A DNA stretch of 64,000 nucleotides from Chloroflexota bacterium. Its GTDB lineage: Bacteria; Chloroflexota; UBA11872. This document shows, in pieces, positions 52,103 through 61,160 of the stretch (positions within the stretch are counted from its first letter, which is position 1; each line of letters begins with the position of its first letter). The stretch is taken from assembly GCA_022826485.1 (NCBI GenBank), contig JAJDUU010000018.1, positions 32,678 to 96,677 on the forward strand. Reading direction: 5' to 3'. The position numbers were made by a program, and so were the translations under genes. The notes under the pieces are model-generated. The model saw only the letters and a list, made by a program, of their open reading frames with translations. It was not told the DNA's origin and did not search any database.

Positions 52103-52873
52103 TCACCAGGCGGTGACGCCGCCGTCGACGACCAGATCGTGGCCGGTCACGTAGGCCGCAGCGTCGCTGGCCAGAAAGACCACCGCGCCCTGGATCTCCT
52201 TGATCTCCGCCATGCGGCCCATGGGCGTGTCGCGCGTCCAGATCGGACGGGCCGGGATCATGTGGGGCGCGTTGACCATCTCGGTGCGGGTGTAGCCGGG
52301 GCTCACGGCGTTGACCCGCACGCCGTGCTCGGCCCACTCGGCGGCCAGCGCGCGCGTGAGATGGACGACACCGGCCTTCGAGGCGCTGTAGTGCGCCTGC
52401 CGCTGCGGTCGATTGATGATCTGCGCCGAGATCGAAGCCACGTTGACGATGGCGCCCTTCCCCTGCGAGATCATCACGCGGCCGGCCTCCTGCGAGCACA
52501 GGAATACGCCCTTGAGATTGGTGTCGAGCACGTGGTCCCAGTCGTCCTCGGGCATCTCCGCGGCGTCGACCCAGGTGGTGATGCCGGCGTTGTTGACGAG
52601 GATGTCGAGGCCGCCCCAATCGTCGACCACGGCCTGCACCGCAGCGCGCACGTCGTCGGCGCGGGTCACGTCGGCGTGGATCGCCGTGGCGCGGACGCCG
52701 AGCGACTCGATTTCGGCGACCGTGCGCTCCAGGGTGCCCGCCGAGCGGCCGCAGACGGCGACGTCGGCGCCGGCCTCGGCCAACGCTTGCGCCAGGCCCT
52801 TGCCGATGCCGGTGCCGCCGCCGGTCACGAGCGCGCGACGGTCGTCGAGGCGGAAGCGGTCGAGGACGCTCAT
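52103..52873 (-). CDS. Short-chain dehydrogenase/reductase (SDR), sugar-type
   Basis: A 256-residue classical SDR. NAD(P) loop TGGGTGIG at 18-25, NNAG at 94-97, and catalytic Ser148, Tyr162 and Lys166 (YSASK). DGGVTAW at the end is the usual classical SDR terminus. Cofactor and substrate are not certain; position before xylulokinase suggests oxidation or reduction of a sugar, polyol or sugar acid. It should share a transcript with the former xylB copy, of which only a fragment remains directly downstream. Confidence 0.9.
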   Translation of the reverse strand: MSVLDRFRLDDRRALVTGGGTGIGKGLAQALAEAGADVAVCGRSAGTLERTVAEIESLGVRATAIHADVTRADDVRAAVQAVVDDWGGLDILVNNAGITTWVDAAEMPEDDWDHVLDTNLKGVFLCSQEAGRVMISQGKGAIVNVASISAQIINRPQRQAHYSASKAGVVHLTRALAAEWAEHGVRVNAVSPGYTRTEMVNAPHMIPARPIWTRDTPMGRMAEIKEIQGAVVFLASDAAAYVTGHDLVVDGGVTAW

Positions 52874-52916
52874 GCGGATGGACTGCGGCGGACGGGGCGG
52901 CTGAGGTTGCGAACTC

Positions 52917-53000
52917 TAGATTCCTCGCTGCGCTCGGAATGACAGAGGGGGTCAGAATGACAAAGGGAGTCTGAGTGACAACGGGAGTCGGAGTGACAAG
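52917..53000. repeat. R2 copy with degenerate tandem tail
   Basis: TAGATTCCTCGCTGCGCTCG, GAATGACAGAGGGG (52917-52950), then three weaker repeats of the GTCAGAATGACAAAGGGAG type to about 52995. The arrangement mirrors that at 43767-43860. It lies between the SDR start and the alcohol dehydrogenase stop. Confidence 0.7.
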
Positions 53001-53030
53001 TGGGGGACGGGCCGAGATAGCGCACCTGGA

Positions 53031-54047
53031 TCACGGCTCGACCATGACCTTGATGCAGGCGTCCTTGCGCGACCTTGCGAAGTCCATGGCTTCCTGGACG
53101 TCGTCAAGCGAGTAGTGCGCCGAGACGAGCGGCTCGAGGTCGACGCGCCCCGAGGCCACCAGCTCGATCGCCTTGGGCCAGGTGTGGGCGTAGCGAAACA
53201 CGCCCATCACGTCGAGTCCCTTGTCGATGATGTGATTGGTGTCGATCGGCGCGGTGTCGTCGGGGCTGAGGCCGACGAGAACCACGCGCCCACCGCGTGC
53301 GGCGAGGCGAATTGTCTGTACGACGGTCGCCGGAGCGCCGGCGGTCTCGAAGACCACGTCGAAGCTGTCGGCCAGCTCGGAGTCCACGTCGACCTCGCGC
53401 GCATCCACGGTGCGCTCGGCGCCCAGCTCGCGGGCCTTTTCGAGCCGAAAGTCGACGACATCGACCACAGTGACGGCGTCGATGCCCTGGCTCTTCAGGC
53501 TCAGCAGGGTCACCAGTCCGATGGGCCCCGCCCCCAGGACCACCGCCCGATCGCCCAGCACCGCCCGACCGCGCTCGACCGCGTAGAGCCCGACCGAGAG
53601 CGGCTCGATGAGCGCCGCGGCGTCGTAGCTCATGCCGTCGGGAATTTTGAAGCAGCGGGACGCCGGATGCGCCACGTATTCGGCGAAGGCGCCGTGCACC
53701 GGCGGCGTGGCCATGAACACCACGTCCGGGCAGAGGTTGTAGCGACCAGCCTGGCAGTGCGCGCACGCATGGCAGGGGACGCCCGGCTCTAGCGACACCC
53801 GGTCGCCGGGCGCGAGGCGCGAGACCTCCGCGCCGACGGCCACGATCTCGCCGGATGGCTCGTGGCCCAGGATCAGCGGCTGCTCCACCACGAACCGCCC
53901 AATGCGCCCGTGCTCGTAGTAGTGAATGTCGGACGCGCAGATGCCAACGGATCGCACGCGAACCAGCGCCTCATGAGCCGCCGGGGTCGGGACGGCGGAC
54001 TCGCGAACCCGAATGTCGGCGGTGCCTTCGAGATACGCGGCCTTCAT
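53031..54047 (-). CDS. Zinc-dependent medium-chain alcohol (polyol) dehydrogenase
   Basis: A 338-residue MDR enzyme. Catalytic zinc ligands are Cys37 (GICASDIHYYEHG), His62 and Glu63 (ILGHEPSGEI). The structural zinc loop is CHACAHCQAGRYNLC (92-106) with four Cys. The NAD fold has VLGAGPIGLVTL. The ASDIHYYEHG block is typical of sorbitol/xylitol dehydrogenases, so a polyol or sugar-acid substrate is likely. ATG 54047 precedes the first strand; further upstream frame is not coding. It diverges from fhs over a 148-bp gap. Confidence 0.9.
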   Translation of the reverse strand: MKAAYLEGTADIRVRESAVPTPAAHEALVRVRSVGICASDIHYYEHGRIGRFVVEQPLILGHEPSGEIVAVGAEVSRLAPGDRVSLEPGVPCHACAHCQAGRYNLCPDVVFMATPPVHGAFAEYVAHPASRCFKIPDGMSYDAAALIEPLSVGLYAVERGRAVLGDRAVVLGAGPIGLVTLLSLKSQGIDAVTVVDVVDFRLEKARELGAERTVDAREVDVDSELADSFDVVFETAGAPATVVQTIRLAARGGRVVLVGLSPDDTAPIDTNHIIDKGLDVMGVFRYAHTWPKAIELVASGRVDLEPLVSAHYSLDDVQEAMDFARSRKDACIKVMVEP

Positions 54048-54195
54048 GCTCGGTTCCCACTCGCCTGCGCCGGCCGGACTTCCTGCACGATACCGCGCGG
54101 CGGATCCACGGGGAGCATCGTGCAGCCAATGCGGCCTGCGGTTTAATGGATTCCGCGCCGATCGTGTCGTGCCGCATGCCAGCGCGGGAGAGCGT

Positions 54196-55878
54196 ATGAG
54201 CCCTTCGCAACCGCCGGACATTGAGATCGCGCAAGCCGCAAGGCTGCGTCCCATCGAGGAGATCGCGGCGCAGGTCGGTCTGGGCGGCGATGAGATCGAG
54301 CCGTACGGGCGCACCAAAGCCAAAGTGACGCAGGCGGCGATGGCGGCGCGGGAGGACGCGCCGGACGGCGATTTGGTGTTGGTGACGGCCGTCACGCCCA
54401 CGGCGGCCGGCGAGGGCAAGACCACGACCACTATCGGACTCACCCAGGCGCTGCAACGCCTGGGGCGCCGGGCCATCAGCGCCACGCGGGAGCCCTCGCT
54501 GGGTCCGGTGTTCGGCGTCAAGGGCGGCGCGGCAGGCGGCGGCTATGCGCAAGTGGTGCCGATGGAGGACATCAACCTGCACTTCACCGGCGACTTCGCG
54601 GCGGTGAGCGCGGCGCACAACCTGCTGGCGGCCATGCTGGACAACCACTTGCACCAGGGCAACGCGCTCGACATCGACTCACGGCGCGTCCTCTGGCGGC
54701 GGGTGATGGACATGAACGACCGCGCGCTGCATGACATCGTGATCGGGCTCGGCGGTCGCACGCGCGGCGTGCCGCGTGAGACCGGATTCGACATCACGCC
54801 GGCGTCGGAGGTGATGGCGATTCTGTGCCTGGCGCGGGACCTGGAAGACCTCAAAGCCCGCTTCGGGCGAATTGCCGTGGCCGACCGCGGGCGCGGCGCC
54901 TACGTGACGGCCGCCGAGCTTGAGGCCCAGGGCGCGATGGCCGTGGTGATGCGCGACGCGGTGCTGCCCAACCTGGTGCAGAACCTGCAGGGCGGCCCGG
55001 CGCTGATTCACGGCGGACCGTTCGGCAACATCGCGCACGGCTGCAGCACGCTGATCGCGACGCGGCTGGCGCTGAAGCTGGCGGACCTGGTGGTGACGGA
55101 GGCCGGATTCGGGGCCGATTTGGGCGCGGAGAAGTTTCTCAACATCAAGTGCCCGGCGGGCGGGCTGCGACCCCGGCTGGCGGTGCTGGTGGCCACCGTG
55201 CGCGCGCTCAAGCTGCACGGCGGGGCCGACCGCCGCGAGCTGGACACCGAGGACCTGGAGGCGCTGCGCTTGGGCCTGCCCAACCTGGAGGCGCACGCGG
55301 CGAACATGGCCAAGTTCGGACTGCCGGTGGTGGTGGCGGTCAACCGCTTCCCCAGCGATACCGACGCCGAGGTGGACCTGGTCGCGCGGGCCGCAGGCGC
55401 CATGGGCGTACCAACGGCGGTGTCGACCGTGTTCGCGGACGGGGCCGCGGGCGGCGAGGAGCTGGCGCGGCAGGTGCTAAGCGCGCTGGAGTCCGGTGGA
55501 GACAACTTCGCGCCGCTGTACGAGCCTGAGGCCGCACTCACCGAGAAGATCGAGACGGTTGCGCGCGAAATCTACGGTGCGGACGGGGTGGATTATGCGG
55601 GGGGCGTGGAGCGGCGGCTGCGGCGCATGGATCGCGGCGTGGCGCGCGGGTTCCCGGTCTGCATGGCCAAGACGCAGTACTCGTTGTCCGACAACGCATC
55701 GCTGCGGGGAAGGCCCGAGGGCTTCCGCATCACGGTGCGCGACGTGCGGCTGTCGGCGGGCGCGGGGTTCGTGGTGCCGCTGACCGGCGACATCCTGACC
55801 ATGCCGGGGCTGCCGCGGCGACCGTTTGCGGTGGGGATGGACGTGACGCCGGACGGGACGATTTCGGGGTTGGCGTAG
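54196..55878 (+). CDS. fhs: Formate-tetrahydrofolate ligase
   Basis: Makes 10-formyl-THF from formate and ATP, feeding one-carbon metabolism. The 560-residue protein has the P-loop TPTAAGEGKTTTTIGL (67-82), EPSLGPVFGVKGGAAGGG, DINLHFTGD and TEAGFGADLGAEKF, all diagnostic. Length is normal for the family (about 555). GGAG seven bases before the ATG at 54196 supports this start. A strong hairpin at 55916-55993 follows the gene and may end transcription. Confidence 0.97.
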   Translation: MSPSQPPDIEIAQAARLRPIEEIAAQVGLGGDEIEPYGRTKAKVTQAAMAAREDAPDGDLVLVTAVTPTAAGEGKTTTTIGLTQALQRLGRRAISATREPSLGPVFGVKGGAAGGGYAQVVPMEDINLHFTGDFAAVSAAHNLLAAMLDNHLHQGNALDIDSRRVLWRRVMDMNDRALHDIVIGLGGRTRGVPRETGFDITPASEVMAILCLARDLEDLKARFGRIAVADRGRGAYVTAAELEAQGAMAVVMRDAVLPNLVQNLQGGPALIHGGPFGNIAHGCSTLIATRLALKLADLVVTEAGFGADLGAEKFLNIKCPAGGLRPRLAVLVATVRALKLHGGADRRELDTEDLEALRLGLPNLEAHAANMAKFGLPVVVAVNRFPSDTDAEVDLVARAAGAMGVPTAVSTVFADGAAGGEELARQVLSALESGGDNFAPLYEPEAALTEKIETVAREIYGADGVDYAGGVERRLRRMDRGVARGFPVCMAKTQYSLSDNASLRGRPEGFRITVRDVRLSAGAGFVVPLTGDILTMPGLPRRPFAVGMDVTPDGTISGLA

Positions 55879-55915
55879 GCAACCGCCGAAGCAGGATGGG
55901 CTGCGGCCGATATGC

Positions 55916-55993
55916 GCTCCCATCCGTTCGATGGACCCTTCGACAAGCTCAGTGCCTGCCCCGCACTTGATACGGGGGCGAACGGATGGGAGC
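55916..55993. repeat. Module D repeat with perfect 15-bp inverted ends
   Basis: GCTCCCATCCGTTCG (55916-55930) and CGAACGGATGGGAGC (55979-55993) pair perfectly around CCCTTCGACAAGCTCAGTGC and a CCCCGCACTTGATACGGGG hairpin. The core is the same as module D inside the restriction gene (38077-38179, 40377-40456). Lying 37 bp after fhs, it may also serve as a transcription stop, though it lacks a T-run. Confidence 0.72.
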
Positions 55994-56096
55994 ACAGCCC
56001 AGTTCGCTATTCGGCGCGCGGCGACGAATTGAGGCATGGTAGGGAGTAGCTGGAAGCGGCCCGCGCATGCGCGCGGCGGCTGATTGGAGCGCGCCG

Positions 56097-57305
56097 ATGA
56101 TCACCGAGGCCACCTATACCCGCGACGGGCGCACGGCGACGATTCGCGTCGAGCGGATCGACACCTTGATTCAGGACACCGAGAGCATCGTGAACTTTCC
56201 GTCGCTGACGGAGTTGGACGGCCGGCTCAACCTGGTCTTCTCGCGCTCACGCCACGGCGGTGAGCACGCCCACACGGAGGACCCCGCCCGCACCATCGAG
56301 TCCTTCGACGATGGCGAGTCCTGGCAGCCCGCGCCGAACGAGAACCCGCTCACTACGCGTGACCCCTTCTCCGGACACACGAGCGACGGCTTTTCCGGCG
56401 GTACCGGCCGTCTCCGCGACGGCACGTTGGTTCACATGAGCCACAGCACCCGGGTGCATCTCGAAGGCGGCTATGACCGCGCCAAGGGGCATATGCACGA
56501 GCAGTTCCAGCAGGACGACCCCACGTTCCGTTTTCAGCGGGCCTCGGGCGACGGCCAGCAGCTGCTGGAGCGGTTCTGGTTCAAGGTTGCCGGCATGCCC
56601 TGGGGGCGCCGGTCATACCAGGTCTACTCGCCGGTTCTCGAAATGGACGACGGCGATCTGCTGGCGGCCATGGAGTGGTGCAAGATGCTCCCGGAGGAGC
56701 GGTGGCGCCGCGAGGCCCACGGCCGCATCTGGAAATACCTCTTCGGCGTCTTCATCGTGCGCTCCGGCGACGGCGGACACTCGTGGGATTACGTGACCCA
56801 GTTCGATCCCGACGAGATCAAGCCGACATATGGCATCAGCGACCGCCCCGTCGACGAGGGATTCGACGAGGCCCACATGACCAAGCTGCCCAACGGCGAC
56901 ATCTTCTGCGTGATGCGCACGGGATCCTATTCGCCCATGTGGCAGGCACGGTCGCGGGACGGGGGCCGGACCTGGGACACGCCCGAGCCGATGGGCTGGC
57001 CTGGGGCCAAGCCCCAATTGCAAGTGCTGCCGAATGACGTGCTCGTGTGCGTTTCGGGACGCGGGTCCTACGGCCATCCCCAGGTGACGCACGTGCTGAT
57101 CAGCATCGACGGCACGGGCAACCAATGGGAAGCGCCGTTCGCCTTCCACACCGGCCCGGGTTGCTCCTACACCTCGACCATTCAGCGCGACGGCAAGCTG
57201 CACGTGTTCTATTCGGACTCGGATTTCACGCGCGACATGGGAACGCACGGGCTGCCGGTGCAGCGCATTCGCCGCGCCGTCTTCGATATCTCGGTCGACG
57301 CCTGA
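56097..57305 (+). CDS. Sialidase-like Asp-box protein, tandem copy 1
   Basis: A 402-residue probable beta-propeller protein, first of four tandem paralogues. It has the Asp-boxes RSGDGGHSWDY and RSRDGGRTWDTP, blade strands LPNGDIFCVMRTGSYSPMW, and a conserved end DSDFTRDMGTHGLPVQRIR. ATG 56097 aligns with the starts of the other copies (MI..A.YT.G), so an ATG 30 bp upstream is not preferred. No signal peptide. The role may be hydrolysis of acidic glycans or a related sugar reaction; catalytic residues of true sialidases are not clearly recognisable. Confidence 0.75.
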   Translation: MITEATYTRDGRTATIRVERIDTLIQDTESIVNFPSLTELDGRLNLVFSRSRHGGEHAHTEDPARTIESFDDGESWQPAPNENPLTTRDPFSGHTSDGFSGGTGRLRDGTLVHMSHSTRVHLEGGYDRAKGHMHEQFQQDDPTFRFQRASGDGQQLLERFWFKVAGMPWGRRSYQVYSPVLEMDDGDLLAAMEWCKMLPEERWRREAHGRIWKYLFGVFIVRSGDGGHSWDYVTQFDPDEIKPTYGISDRPVDEGFDEAHMTKLPNGDIFCVMRTGSYSPMWQARSRDGGRTWDTPEPMGWPGAKPQLQVLPNDVLVCVSGRGSYGHPQVTHVLISIDGTGNQWEAPFAFHTGPGCSYTSTIQRDGKLHVFYSDSDFTRDMGTHGLPVQRIRRAVFDISVDA

Positions 57306-57342
57306 GCCGCGCCGCTCGATCAGCCCACGGCAGGGAGCAACC

Positions 57343-58542
57343 ATGATCGACCAAGCCCGCTACACGGACGGGACCCGCACCGCCGTTGTCACCCTCGAGC
57401 GCGTGGACACCTGGATCGAAGACACCGAGAGCATCGTGAACTTCCCCGGGATATTGGAGTTTGACGACCGGCTCGTGCTGTCCTACGCGCGCTCGCAGCA
57501 TGGCCGCGAGCGCGACGCCGACGAGGAGACCGACCGCGTCGTCGAGTCCTATGACGACGGCGAGACCTGGCAGCCCGTGCCGGAGGACTATCCGCTCGTC
57601 TTCCGCGACCCGCAGACCGGCCGCATCATCGACCGCTTTGGCGTCTCCATCGGCTACCTCAGCGACGGAACGATCGCTCACATCGGCCACAACACGCAGT
57701 TGCAGCACGATGTCGGCTCCGCCGGGGGACGCATGCACGACGAGTTTCAGCAGGACGACCCCACGTTCCGTTTTCAGCGGGCCTCGGGCGACGGCAAACT
57801 GCTGGAGACAATCAACTTCAAAGTTCCCGGCATGCCCTGGGGGCGCGCGTCATATCAGGCCTACTCGCCGGTTCTCGAAATGGACGACGGTGACCTGCTG
57901 GCGGCCATGGAGTGGTGCAAGATTCTTCCCGAGGAACGGTGGCGCCACGAGGCCCACGGCCGCGTGTGGACGTACCTTTTCGGCGTCTTCATCGTGCGCT
58001 CCGGCGACGGCGGGCGCACGTGGGAGTACGTCACCCAGTTCGATCCCGACGAGGTCAAGCCGGTCTACGGCATCTCCGACAGGTCGTTCGACGACGGCTT
58101 CGACGAAGCCCACATGGCCAAGCTGTCCAACGGCGACATCCTCTGTGTAATGCGCACGGGCTCGTATTCGCCCATGTGGCAGGCGCGGTCGCGGGACGGG
58201 GGCCGGACCTGGGACACGCCCGAGCCGACCGGTTGGCAAGCGGTCAAGCCGCAACTGGAGGTGATGCCGAACGGCGTGCTCGCGTGCGCCTCGGGACGCG
58301 GGGCCTACGGCCATCCCCAGGTAACCCAGGTGATGATTAGCATCGACGGCACCGGAAACCGCTGGGAAGCGCCGTTCTGCTTCCACACCGGTCCGGGATG
58401 CTCCTACACCTCGACCATGCAGCGCGACGGCAAGCTGCACGTGATCTACTCGGATTCGGATTTCACGCGCGAGATGGGGACGCACGGGCTTCCCGTGCAA
58501 CGCATTCGCCGCGCCGTTATCGATATCTCGATTTCCGAATGA
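57343..58542 (+). CDS. Sialidase-like Asp-box protein, tandem copy 2
   Basis: A 399-residue paralogue that follows copy 1 by 37 bp, with GCAGGGAGCAACCATG providing the ribosome site. Long stretches are shared with copies 1 and 3: FQQDDPTFRFQRASGDGK, FKVPGMPWGRASYQ and RSRDGGRTWDTPEPTGWQ. Asp-boxes are RSGDGGRTWEY and the preceding one. It is closest to copy 3 and appears to be a fairly recent duplicate. Cytosolic; substrate unknown. Confidence 0.78.
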   Translation: MIDQARYTDGTRTAVVTLERVDTWIEDTESIVNFPGILEFDDRLVLSYARSQHGRERDADEETDRVVESYDDGETWQPVPEDYPLVFRDPQTGRIIDRFGVSIGYLSDGTIAHIGHNTQLQHDVGSAGGRMHDEFQQDDPTFRFQRASGDGKLLETINFKVPGMPWGRASYQAYSPVLEMDDGDLLAAMEWCKILPEERWRHEAHGRVWTYLFGVFIVRSGDGGRTWEYVTQFDPDEVKPVYGISDRSFDDGFDEAHMAKLSNGDILCVMRTGSYSPMWQARSRDGGRTWDTPEPTGWQAVKPQLEVMPNGVLACASGRGAYGHPQVTQVMISIDGTGNRWEAPFCFHTGPGCSYTSTMQRDGKLHVIYSDSDFTREMGTHGLPVQRIRRAVIDISISE

Positions 58543-58579
58543 GCCGCGTCACTCGTTCAGCCGAAGGCAGGGAGCAACG

Positions 58580-59779
58580 ATGATTGACCAAGCCCGCTAC
58601 ACCGATGGCACGCGCACCGCCATCGTCACCCTCAAGCGCGTGGACACCTGGGTCGAAGACACCGAGAGCATCATCAACTTTCCCGGGATCCTGGAGCTGG
58701 ACGGCCGGCTTGTGCTGTCCTTCGCGCGCTCGCAGCACGGCCGTGAGCACCACGTCGACGAGGAAACCAACCGCGTCGTCGAGTCCTACGACGACGGCGA
58801 AACCTGGCAGCCCGTGCCGGAGGACTATCCGCTCGTCTTTCGCGACCCGCAGACCGGTCGCATCATCGACGGCTTTGGCGGCTCCATCGGCTATCTCCGG
58901 GACGGCACGATCGTCCACATCGGCCACAACACGCAGCTGCAGCACGACGTCGGCTATGCCGGCGGCCGCATGCACGACGAGTTTCAGCAGAACGACCCGA
59001 CCTTCCGCTTCCAGCGGGCTACGAGCGACGGCCAATTTCTCGAGACGATCAAATTCAAGGTTCCCGGCATGCCCTGGGGACGCGCCTCGTATCAGGTCTA
59101 CTCGCCCATCATCGAGCTGGACGACGGCGACCTGGTGGCGGCCCTGGAGTGGGTCAAGATTCTTCCCGAGGACCAGTGGCGCCGCGAGGCTCACGGTCGG
59201 GTGTGGACGTACCTCTTCGGGGTCTTCATCGTGCGCTCCAGCGACGGCGGCCGGACCTGGGAATACGTCACGCAGTTCGATCCCGCCGAGGTCAAGCCGG
59301 TCTACGGCATCTTCGACCGGCCGGTCGACGAGGGCTTCGTGGAAGCTCACATGGCCAAGCTGGCCAATGGCGACATCCTGTGCGTGATGCGCACGGGCTC
59401 GTACTCGCCCATGTGGCAGGCGCGGTCCCGCGACGGCGGGCGGACGTGGGACACGCCCCAGCCGACGGGGTGGCAAGCGGTGAAGCCGCAGCTGGAGGTG
59501 TTGCCAAACGGCGTGCTCGCGTGCGCCTCGGGGCGCGGGGCCTACGGCCATCCGCAGGTGACGCACGTGATGATCAGCCTGGACGGCACGGGCAACCGCT
59601 GGGAAGCGCCGTTTTGCTTTCACACCGGTCCCGGATGCTCGTATACCGCCTCGATGCAGCGCGACGGCAAGCTGCATGTGATCTTCTCGGACTCCGATTT
59701 CACCCGCGAGATGGGGACGCACGGGCTGCCCGTGCAACGCATTCGCCGCGCCGTCATCGATATCTCGATTTCCAACTGA
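58580..59779 (+). CDS. Sialidase-like Asp-box protein, tandem copy 3
   Basis: A 399-residue paralogue, the same length as copy 2 and again 37 bp after it. It differs by scattered substitutions, for example RSSDGGRTWEY for RSGDGGRTWEY and VAALEWVKIL for LAAMEWCKIL. The start-to-start distance to copy 2 and to copy 4 is 1237 bp in both cases. The retained frame and mostly conservative changes suggest all copies are functional rather than decaying. Confidence 0.78.
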   Translation: MIDQARYTDGTRTAIVTLKRVDTWVEDTESIINFPGILELDGRLVLSFARSQHGREHHVDEETNRVVESYDDGETWQPVPEDYPLVFRDPQTGRIIDGFGGSIGYLRDGTIVHIGHNTQLQHDVGYAGGRMHDEFQQNDPTFRFQRATSDGQFLETIKFKVPGMPWGRASYQVYSPIIELDDGDLVAALEWVKILPEDQWRREAHGRVWTYLFGVFIVRSSDGGRTWEYVTQFDPAEVKPVYGIFDRPVDEGFVEAHMAKLANGDILCVMRTGSYSPMWQARSRDGGRTWDTPQPTGWQAVKPQLEVLPNGVLACASGRGAYGHPQVTHVMISLDGTGNRWEAPFCFHTGPGCSYTASMQRDGKLHVIFSDSDFTREMGTHGLPVQRIRRAVIDISISN

Positions 59780-59816
59780 GCCACGCCACTCGTATAACCC
59801 ATAGCAGGGAGCAGCC

Positions 59817-61028
59817 ATGATCAGCCGAGCCAGCTACAGCGACGGAACCCGAACCGCCACCATCACCCTCGAGCGCATCGACACGTGGCTTGAAGAGGAC
59901 CAGACGGTCATCAACTTCCCGGGGGTTGTGCCGCTCGACGGCGACCGGCTGTTCATGACGATTCACTGGTCGCGCCACGGCGACGAGGGGAAGTTTGGCG
60001 ATCCGACGCGGGCGTATCTCTCGGAGGACGCCGGCGAGACGTGGACCGAGGCCCCGCGCGACTTCCCAATGGTCACCCGCGACCCGCGCACGGATTGGAT
60101 GACCGAGAACTGGGACTCGGGGGCCTGGGGCTATCTGAAGGATGGCTCGATCGCGCGCATCGACCACAACACGCACAAGCAGCACACGCTGGGCCACGAC
60201 CGCTCGCAGGGGCACATGCACGAGCGATTCCAGCAGGAGGACCCGGAGTTCCGCTGGCACCGCTATGCCCGCGACGGCTCGAAGCTGGAGCACTGGACGT
60301 TCAAGGTCGACGAGACGCCGCGCGAGCGGGCGTCATATCAGTGCTATTCCCGCATCCTGGAGCTGGACGACGGCGACATCCTGGTGGCGCTGGAGTGGGT
60401 CGATCAGCTGTCCGAAGACGAGCAGTACGCCGACATGAGCGGGCGCGTGCGCACGTTCCGCTTCGGCACGTTCATCGTGCGCTCCAGCGACCGCGGGAAA
60501 ACGTGGACGCGCGTAGCAACGTTCGATCCGGCGGAGGTCAATCCCGTCTACGGCGCCTACGACCGCGGCGTGGAGGAAGGCCTGGACGAGGCCGACCTGG
60601 CCGTGCTGCCGAACGGCGACATCATCTGCGTGATGCGCACGGACTCGTACGCGCCGATGTTTCAGGCGCGCTCGCAAGACGGCGGTCACACCTGGAGCGA
60701 GCCGGAGTCGACCGGCTGGCAGGGCGTCAAGCCGCGGCTGGAGGTGCTGCCCAACGGCGTGCTGGCCTGCGCGGCCGGGCGCGGCGCCTACGGACAGCCG
60801 CAGGTGACGCACGTGATGCTGAGCCTCGACGGCACCGGGAACCACTGGGAGGCGCCGTTCTACTTCCACACCGGTCCGGGCTGCTCCTACACGACCACGA
60901 TGCAGCGCGACGGCAAGCTGCACGTGATGTACTCGCACTCGGACTTCACCCGCGAAATGGGCACCCACGCGCTGCCGAATCAGAAGATCCGGCGGGCGGT
61001 GCTGGATGTGCAGGTGAGCGTGGAGTAG
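59817..61028 (+). CDS. Sialidase-like Asp-box protein, tandem copy 4 (most diverged)
   Basis: A 403-residue paralogue with the same overall plan (EDAGETWTE, RSSDRGKTWTR, RSQDGGHTWSEP, then the final DFTREMGTHALPNQKIRR) but lower similarity in the middle (YARDGSKLEHWTFKVDETPR). It too is 37 bp after its neighbour and has a GCAGGGAGCAGCC ribosome site. Divergence implies that it is the oldest copy or that it has changed specificity. Confidence 0.77.
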   Translation: MISRASYSDGTRTATITLERIDTWLEEDQTVINFPGVVPLDGDRLFMTIHWSRHGDEGKFGDPTRAYLSEDAGETWTEAPRDFPMVTRDPRTDWMTENWDSGAWGYLKDGSIARIDHNTHKQHTLGHDRSQGHMHERFQQEDPEFRWHRYARDGSKLEHWTFKVDETPRERASYQCYSRILELDDGDILVALEWVDQLSEDEQYADMSGRVRTFRFGTFIVRSSDRGKTWTRVATFDPAEVNPVYGAYDRGVEEGLDEADLAVLPNGDIICVMRTDSYAPMFQARSQDGGHTWSEPESTGWQGVKPRLEVLPNGVLACAAGRGAYGQPQVTHVMLSLDGTGNHWEAPFYFHTGPGCSYTTTMQRDGKLHVMYSHSDFTREMGTHALPNQKIRRAVLDVQVSVE

Positions 61029-61160
61029 CGCCGGAATCTCAGTGCGGGCGATGCGGTCCGGACCGCTCGCCGACCCGCAGCCAGACTGAGGCGCTATTCC
61101 GAGGCGGTCGGGCCGCGTGGGTGAACTGCCGCGACGGGCTTTGGGGTTATCATCGCCGCA

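Noticed and set aside
53031..54521. A longer start (54521) for the zinc alcohol dehydrogenase
   Set aside because: The extra N-terminal 158 codons are antisense to the beginning of fhs and lack similarity to the family; ATG 54047 precedes the first conserved strand.
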